From the NCBI GenBank assembly GCA_031119595.1, contig JAVHXX010000037.1:1-15770 (forward strand): 15,770 nucleotides of DNA. The letters run 5' to 3'. Source of the DNA: Patulibacter sp. GTDB taxonomy: Bacteria > Actinomycetota > Thermoleophilia > Solirubrobacterales > Solirubrobacteraceae. Every line of letters begins with the position of its first letter. Position 1 is the stretch's first letter. Below, in pieces: positions 12,114 to 15,770 of the stretch. A model generated the notes under the pieces. It had not been told where the DNA came from, made no database searches, and saw nothing but the letters and a program-made list of their open reading frames with translations. Both the position numbers and the translations under genes were made by a program.

Positions 12114-14420
12114 TCAGACCCAGGGCAGCTCGACCGCGCCGAGCGTGCGGACCTCGGGCTCCAGCCACACGCCGTGCGCCTCGTGGACGCGCTCGCGTGC
12201 GAGCTGCATGAGCTCGACGATCTCCGCGGTGGTCGCGGTCCCGGTGTTCTCGACGAAGTTCGCGTGGACCGGCGAGAGGCGGGCGGCGCCGTGCTCGAGC
12301 CCGCGGCACCCGGCCTGGTCGAGGAGCTGGCCGGCCGTCGGGCCGTCGGGCCACGGCGGCGGGTTCTTGAAGGTCGACCCGAACGTCTTGATCCCCGACG
12401 GCTGCGTCGCCTTGCGGCGGTCGCGGAGATCGGCGAGCGCGGCCTTCACGGTCGCCGGGTCGGAAGGCGTGAGCTTGAACGCGGCGCGGACCACGACCTC
12501 ACCGTCGGTGAGGGCCGAGTGGCGGTAGGAGAACCCGAGCGTCGCCGGATCGCGCCGCTGGACGCCGTCGGCCGTGGCCACCTCGACCCATTCGAGCGTC
12601 TCGGCGAGCGCGCCGCCGTAGGCGTTCGCGTTCATGCGGACCGATCCGCCGACCGTGCCCGGGATCGACACGCCGAACTCGATCCCCGACAGGCCGTGCC
12701 GAGCTGCGGACGCGGCGGCCTGCGGGAAGCGGGAGCCGCCCCCGGCGACGAGCGTGTGGCGCTCGACGTCGAAGCGGGTGGCGCCGAGCTCGCCGTCGAG
12801 GCGGATGACCACGCCCGCAACGCCGTCGTCGGCGATCAGCAGGTTCGAGCCGGAGCCGATGGCGTGCACGGCCAGACCCTCGGCGCGCGCCCAGGCCAGC
12901 ACGGCGACGACGCGCTCCGGGTCGTCGAGGCGGGCGAACCACTGGGCGGTGCCGCCGGTGCGCACCGTGGACATCCGCCCCATCGGATGGTCGGCGACGA
13001 GCTCTGCCGGACGGTCCGTCCCGACGGATCCGGATACCTCTGAGCTCCCCGGGACGTCGCCGGGCGCGGAGTCGTCCGCGTGCACCAGCTGCGCCTCGGT
13101 GGTCGCGGCGACGAGCCGCTCCCCCACCGCGCGCACGTCCCCGGCACCCATCACGATGATCACGTCGGCCGGGCCGGCGAGCGATCCCGCGAGCGCTGCG
13201 GCCGCGTCGAAGTCGGGGGCGAGGCGCGCTTCGGCCTGCGCGTGCCACGGCCACGCCGCCTCGATCGACCCGCTCGTCGTCTCCGGGAACTGCTCCTGGG
13301 TCTCGCGGGCCGGGTAGATCGGCAGCAGGATGGCCTCGTCGGCCGCGGCGAGCGCCTCGGCGAACGGCGCCGCGAAGTCCCGCGTGCGCGAGAAGAGGTG
13401 GGGCTGGAACACGGCGACGACCCGCCCCTCGCCCGCCCAGACGCGCGCGGCCTCGATCGTCGCCGCGACCTCGGTCGGATGGTGCGCGTAGTCGTCGACG
13501 ACCCGCGCGCCGGACGGCGCCGTCCCGAGCGGCTCGAAACGCCGGCCGGCGCCGACGAAGTCGACCAGGGCACGGGCGGCGTCGGCACGGTCGACGCCCG
13601 CCTGCGCGAGTGCCTCGATGGCAAGGGCGGCGTTGCCGGCGTTGTGGCTGCCGGGGACGGCGAGCCGGATCTCGAGGTCGCCGAAGGGCACGCCGGTGAG
13701 CGGGTCACCTGCGGGCAGGTCGATGGCGGTGACGGCGGTCCCGGGCTGCGCGACACGCACGAGTTCGGTCGGCAGGACCGCCTCGCCGCTCCCCGCGAGG
13801 AAGTCGCCGAAGCAGCGCTCGAGTTCCTCGAGGCCGTCGTAGGCGTCGTGGTCGAGTTCGATGTTCGTGACGACCGAGATCGCGGGGTGCAGGCGCAGGA
13901 AGGACCGGTCGGACTCGTCGGCTTCGATCACGAGCCAACCGTCGTCACCGCCCCAGTGCGCGCCGCGCCCGAGCGAGCGCACGGTGCCGCCGATGACCCA
14001 CGACGGATCGAGGCCGAGGCCGTGCAGGGCGTGGGCGATCATCGAGCTCGTCGTGGTCTTGCCGTGGGCGCCCGCGACGGCAATCGTGCGGCGGTCGACG
14101 ACGAGTTCGGCGAGCAGTTCGGAGCGATGCAGGACGGCGTCACCTCGGGCGACGGCCGCGGCGAGCTCCGGGTTCTCATCGGTGATCGCCGTCGAGCGGA
14201 CGATCTCGAGCGGTCCGCCGGGCAGGGCGCTCGCGTCATGGCCGATGGTGATCGCGGCACCGCCTGCACGGAGCGCAGCGACCGTCGCGGAATCGGCCCG
14301 GTCCGACCCGGTGACCGTGGCGCCGCGCGTGAGCGCGATCGCCGCGAGGCCGCTCATCCCGGCCCCACCGATCCCGAGGAAGTGGAGGTGGCGGCCGGCC
14401 CAGCTGGTTGCGCTCGTCAC
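12114..14420 (-). CDS. murCB: MurC-MurB fusion: UDP-MurNAc-L-alanine ligase and UDP-GlcNAc-enolpyruvate reductase
   Basis: One uninterrupted 768-residue frame joins two cytosolic peptidoglycan precursor enzymes. Residues about 10-437 are MurC: Rossmann motif FLGIGGAGMSG, P-loop AGAHGKTTT with K121, EADESDRSF, DDYAHHPTEV (309-318) and MGAGDV (424-429). A polar linker (about 440-475) leads to MurB (about 476-768): MSTVRTGGTAQWF, GSGSNLLI, the flavin-binding GVSIPGTVGGSVRMNANAYG, S635 in YRHSAL as the probable proton donor, and E756 in EPEVRTLG. MurB reduces UDP-GlcNAc-enolpyruvate to UDP-MurNAc with NADPH and FAD, and MurC then adds L-alanine, so the fusion joins consecutive steps, though in reverse order along the chain. 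The GTG 14420 start lies 11 bases after murG with a weak ribosome site; no better start exists. MurB is about 290 residues, like the short type II enzymes. Confidence 0.95.
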   Translation of the reverse strand: MTSATSWAGRHLHFLGIGGAGMSGLAAIALTRGATVTGSDRADSATVAALRAGGAAITIGHDASALPGGPLEIVRSTAITDENPELAAAVARGDAVLHRSELLAELVVDRRTIAVAGAHGKTTTSSMIAHALHGLGLDPSWVIGGTVRSLGRGAHWGGDDGWLVIEADESDRSFLRLHPAISVVTNIELDHDAYDGLEELERCFGDFLAGSGEAVLPTELVRVAQPGTAVTAIDLPAGDPLTGVPFGDLEIRLAVPGSHNAGNAALAIEALAQAGVDRADAARALVDFVGAGRRFEPLGTAPSGARVVDDYAHHPTEVAATIEAARVWAGEGRVVAVFQPHLFSRTRDFAAPFAEALAAADEAILLPIYPARETQEQFPETTSGSIEAAWPWHAQAEARLAPDFDAAAALAGSLAGPADVIIVMGAGDVRAVGERLVAATTEAQLVHADDSAPGDVPGSSEVSGSVGTDRPAELVADHPMGRMSTVRTGGTAQWFARLDDPERVVAVLAWARAEGLAVHAIGSGSNLLIADDGVAGVVIRLDGELGATRFDVERHTLVAGGGSRFPQAAASAARHGLSGIEFGVSIPGTVGGSVRMNANAYGGALAETLEWVEVATADGVQRRDPATLGFSYRHSALTDGEVVVRAAFKLTPSDPATVKAALADLRDRRKATQPSGIKTFGSTFKNPPPWPDGPTAGQLLDQAGCRGLEHGAARLSPVHANFVENTGTATTAEIVELMQLARERVHEAHGVWLEPEVRTLGAVELPWV

Positions 14421-14431
14421 GGGCGGAGAGG

Positions 14432-15490
14432 CTAGCTGGCCGACGCCGCCGCCAGCACCTCGGCGGCGATCGCCTCGGCGGCATCGGGGCGGGCGAACGC
14501 GAGCGCCGCCTCCCCCATCGACCGGAGCCGGTCGGGCGAGGCGAGGAGCGATTCGACCCGCGCCCGAAGGCGTTCCGGGGTGAGCTCGAAGTCGTCGATC
14601 AGCACCGCGGCCGTGCGCTCCACGAGCGCCATCGCGTTGCCGCGCTGATGATCGCCCGCAGCCGAGGGATACGGCACGAGGATCGACGGCTTGCCGTGCG
14701 CGGCGATTTCGAACACCGATCCCCCCGACCGCGCGACCACCAGGTCGCTCGCGAGCAGCGCTTCGTTGAAGCGGTCGATGTAGGGCTCGAGCTGGTAGTT
14801 GACCTTCGGCAGGAGCGGTTTGAGGTAGTCGTAGTCGCGGGTGCCGCACGCGTGTAGCACGTGGTAGCTGCGGTTCGCGAGGCCCTCGATCGCGGCGTCG
14901 TTGATCGACTTCGCCCCGAGCGACCCACCGAACACGAGGATCAGCGGCTCACCTTCAGGCACACCGAAGCGTGCGCGGGCTGCGGCGCGGTCGGTGGCGG
15001 GCGGCGGCACGGGCCGCCCGGTGACCACGACGTTGTCGGCCTCGATCCCGTCGAGCTCGAAGGCGAGGCAGAGCTTCTTTGCGTACTTCGCGAGGTACTT
15101 GTTCGACATGCCGAGATGGCTGTCGGCCTCGGTCAGCACGAGCGGGATCTTGCGGCGCACCGCGGCGATCCCGGCCACGCCGGCCACGTACCCGCCGCCG
15201 CCGAGGACGACGTCTGGTTTCAGTTCCTTGAGCAGCTTGCTCGCCTTGCGGGTCGCACCGACCGCCTTCAGGCCGGCCTTGGCGGCCTCGGTCGGGTCGG
15301 TGCGTGAGAAGCCCTTCACGTCGAGCTGGTGCAGCGGGTAGCCGGCCTCCGGCACGAGCGTGGCCTCGGCACGGTTGCCGCCGATGAACTCGACGTGCAC
15401 GCCGCGGTCGCGGAGGGTGTCGGCGACGGCGAGCGCAGGGACGACGTGACCGGCGGTCCCGCCGGCCGCGATGACGACGGAGACGCTCAC
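14432..15490 (-). CDS. murG: MurG, lipid II-forming GlcNAc transferase
   Basis: This 352-residue protein has the two-domain GT-B layout of MurG, which adds GlcNAc from UDP-GlcNAc to lipid I at the inner membrane face. Motifs seen are AAGGTAGHVVPALAVA (8-23), VLGGGGYVAGVAG, the second-domain LVFGGSLGAKSIND, the donor-site ARSGGSVFEIAAHGKP and GDHQRGNAMAL. The usual HEQN acceptor-site stretch reads TEADSHLGMSN here, a marked divergence that may be a lineage feature. The GTG start at 15490 overlaps the stop of the upstream gene (GTGA), so translation is probably coupled. murCB follows after 11 bases. Length and order fit the dcw cluster. Confidence 0.96.
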   Translation of the reverse strand: MSVSVVIAAGGTAGHVVPALAVADTLRDRGVHVEFIGGNRAEATLVPEAGYPLHQLDVKGFSRTDPTEAAKAGLKAVGATRKASKLLKELKPDVVLGGGGYVAGVAGIAAVRRKIPLVLTEADSHLGMSNKYLAKYAKKLCLAFELDGIEADNVVVTGRPVPPPATDRAAARARFGVPEGEPLILVFGGSLGAKSINDAAIEGLANRSYHVLHACGTRDYDYLKPLLPKVNYQLEPYIDRFNEALLASDLVVARSGGSVFEIAAHGKPSILVPYPSAAGDHQRGNAMALVERTAAVLIDDFELTPERLRARVESLLASPDRLRSMGEAALAFARPDAAEAIAAEVLAAASAS

Positions 15491-15770
15491 CGCTGGCGAG
15501 GCGTGCGCGAGGCGGCGAGCGTCGCGCGTTCGCGCGAGACCAGCTTGCCGTCCGGCATGAGCACGCGGCCGTCGGGCAGCGCGATCGGCGACTTCGGACG
15601 CCCGATGCGTCCGTTCGGAAGGCGAACGGTGCCGTTGGACAGGATCTCCATGCCTGCCACTCTCTCAACGACGGTGGGTGCCGGGCCTTGCGGTCCGCTG
15701 CGGCCCGGACCGGCCGGGCGCGGCTGCCCTGGCTGTCCGGAGCCCGGGGCGGCGCCGCGCGGCGACGGCT
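15487..15770 (-). CDS. 3' end of the gene before murG, Pro/Gly-rich then LP[N/D]GR-repeat tail (possibly ftsW)
   Basis: The frame ending in TGA at 15487 is open to the window edge, 93 residues. The first part is rich in Pro, Gly, Ala and Gln. The last 54 residues, from an internal ATG at 15651, contain repeated short units (VRLPNGRIGRP, IALPDGRVLMPDGKLV) and end in a basic SRTPRQR. The stop overlaps the murG start by four bases. FtsW, the lipid II polymerase, commonly sits directly before murG and often has a disordered cytosolic C-terminus in actinobacteria, so an FtsW tail is the likeliest reading. No transmembrane part lies in the window to prove it. The alternative is a separate 54-residue protein starting at ATG 15651, with a GAGAGAG and a GGCAGG stretch upstream; some less biased codons, including AGA, just before that ATG leave this open. 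Confidence 0.55.
   Translation of the reverse strand, partial: PSPRGAAPGSGQPGQPRPAGPGRSGPQGPAPTVVERVAGMEILSNGTVRLPNGRIGRPKSPIALPDGRVLMPDGKLVSRERATLAASRTPRQR

Overview
This is a GC-rich (about 70 % by eye), densely packed window. Every convincing gene lies on the minus strand, so transcription runs from the high-coordinate end to the low-coordinate end. Third codon positions are almost always G or C, which produces many long false frames on the plus strand. The mix of features points to a deep-branching actinobacterium, most likely Thermoleophilia/Solirubrobacterales: an actinobacterial-style division cluster, a glycine decarboxylase P-protein split into two genes, a MurC-MurB fusion, and a divergent MurG motif. 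The lineage call is an inference, not a measurement.

Region 1 (15770 down to 9405) is the distal part of a division and cell-wall (dcw) cluster. It holds a Pro/Gly-rich C-terminal tail of an upstream gene (possibly ftsW), murG, a fused murC-murB, an ftsQ-type POTRA membrane protein with an unusual Thr/Gly/Ala tail, and ftsZ. The first genes overlap or nearly touch. ftsQ and ftsZ are set apart by gaps that hold hairpins, and ftsZ has a good promoter of its own (35 element TTGACT, 17-base spacer, 10 element TACGGT).

Region 2 (9318 down to 4774) is a complete set of the dedicated glycine cleavage proteins in the order gcvT, gcvH, gcvPA, gcvPB. T and H overlap by 1 base, and PA and PB overlap by 4. 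Together with a lipoamide dehydrogenase encoded elsewhere, they would convert glycine and tetrahydrofolate to methylene-tetrahydrofolate, CO2 and ammonia.

Region 3 (4773 down to 4313) is the only long gene-free stretch, 461 bases. Its gcv-proximal half carries a run of strong hairpins that probably ends the gcv transcript. Its other half is lower in GC and carries a 19-base near-perfect palindrome, a candidate operator for the next operon.

Region 4 (4312 down to 3, running off the edge) is a tightly overlapped signalling operon: PAS-HD-GYP cyclic-di-GMP phosphodiesterase, single-domain CheY-like receiver, small CheR methyltransferase, and a large CHASE3-HAMP-coiled coil-GAF-PAS histidine kinase whose ATPase domain is cut by the window edge. 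No chemoreceptor, CheA, CheW or CheB gene is visible, so the CheR here is a receptor-less orphan. This is the best candidate in the window for a poorly described system.

No tRNA, rRNA, CRISPR array, insertion sequence or other mobile element was recognised.
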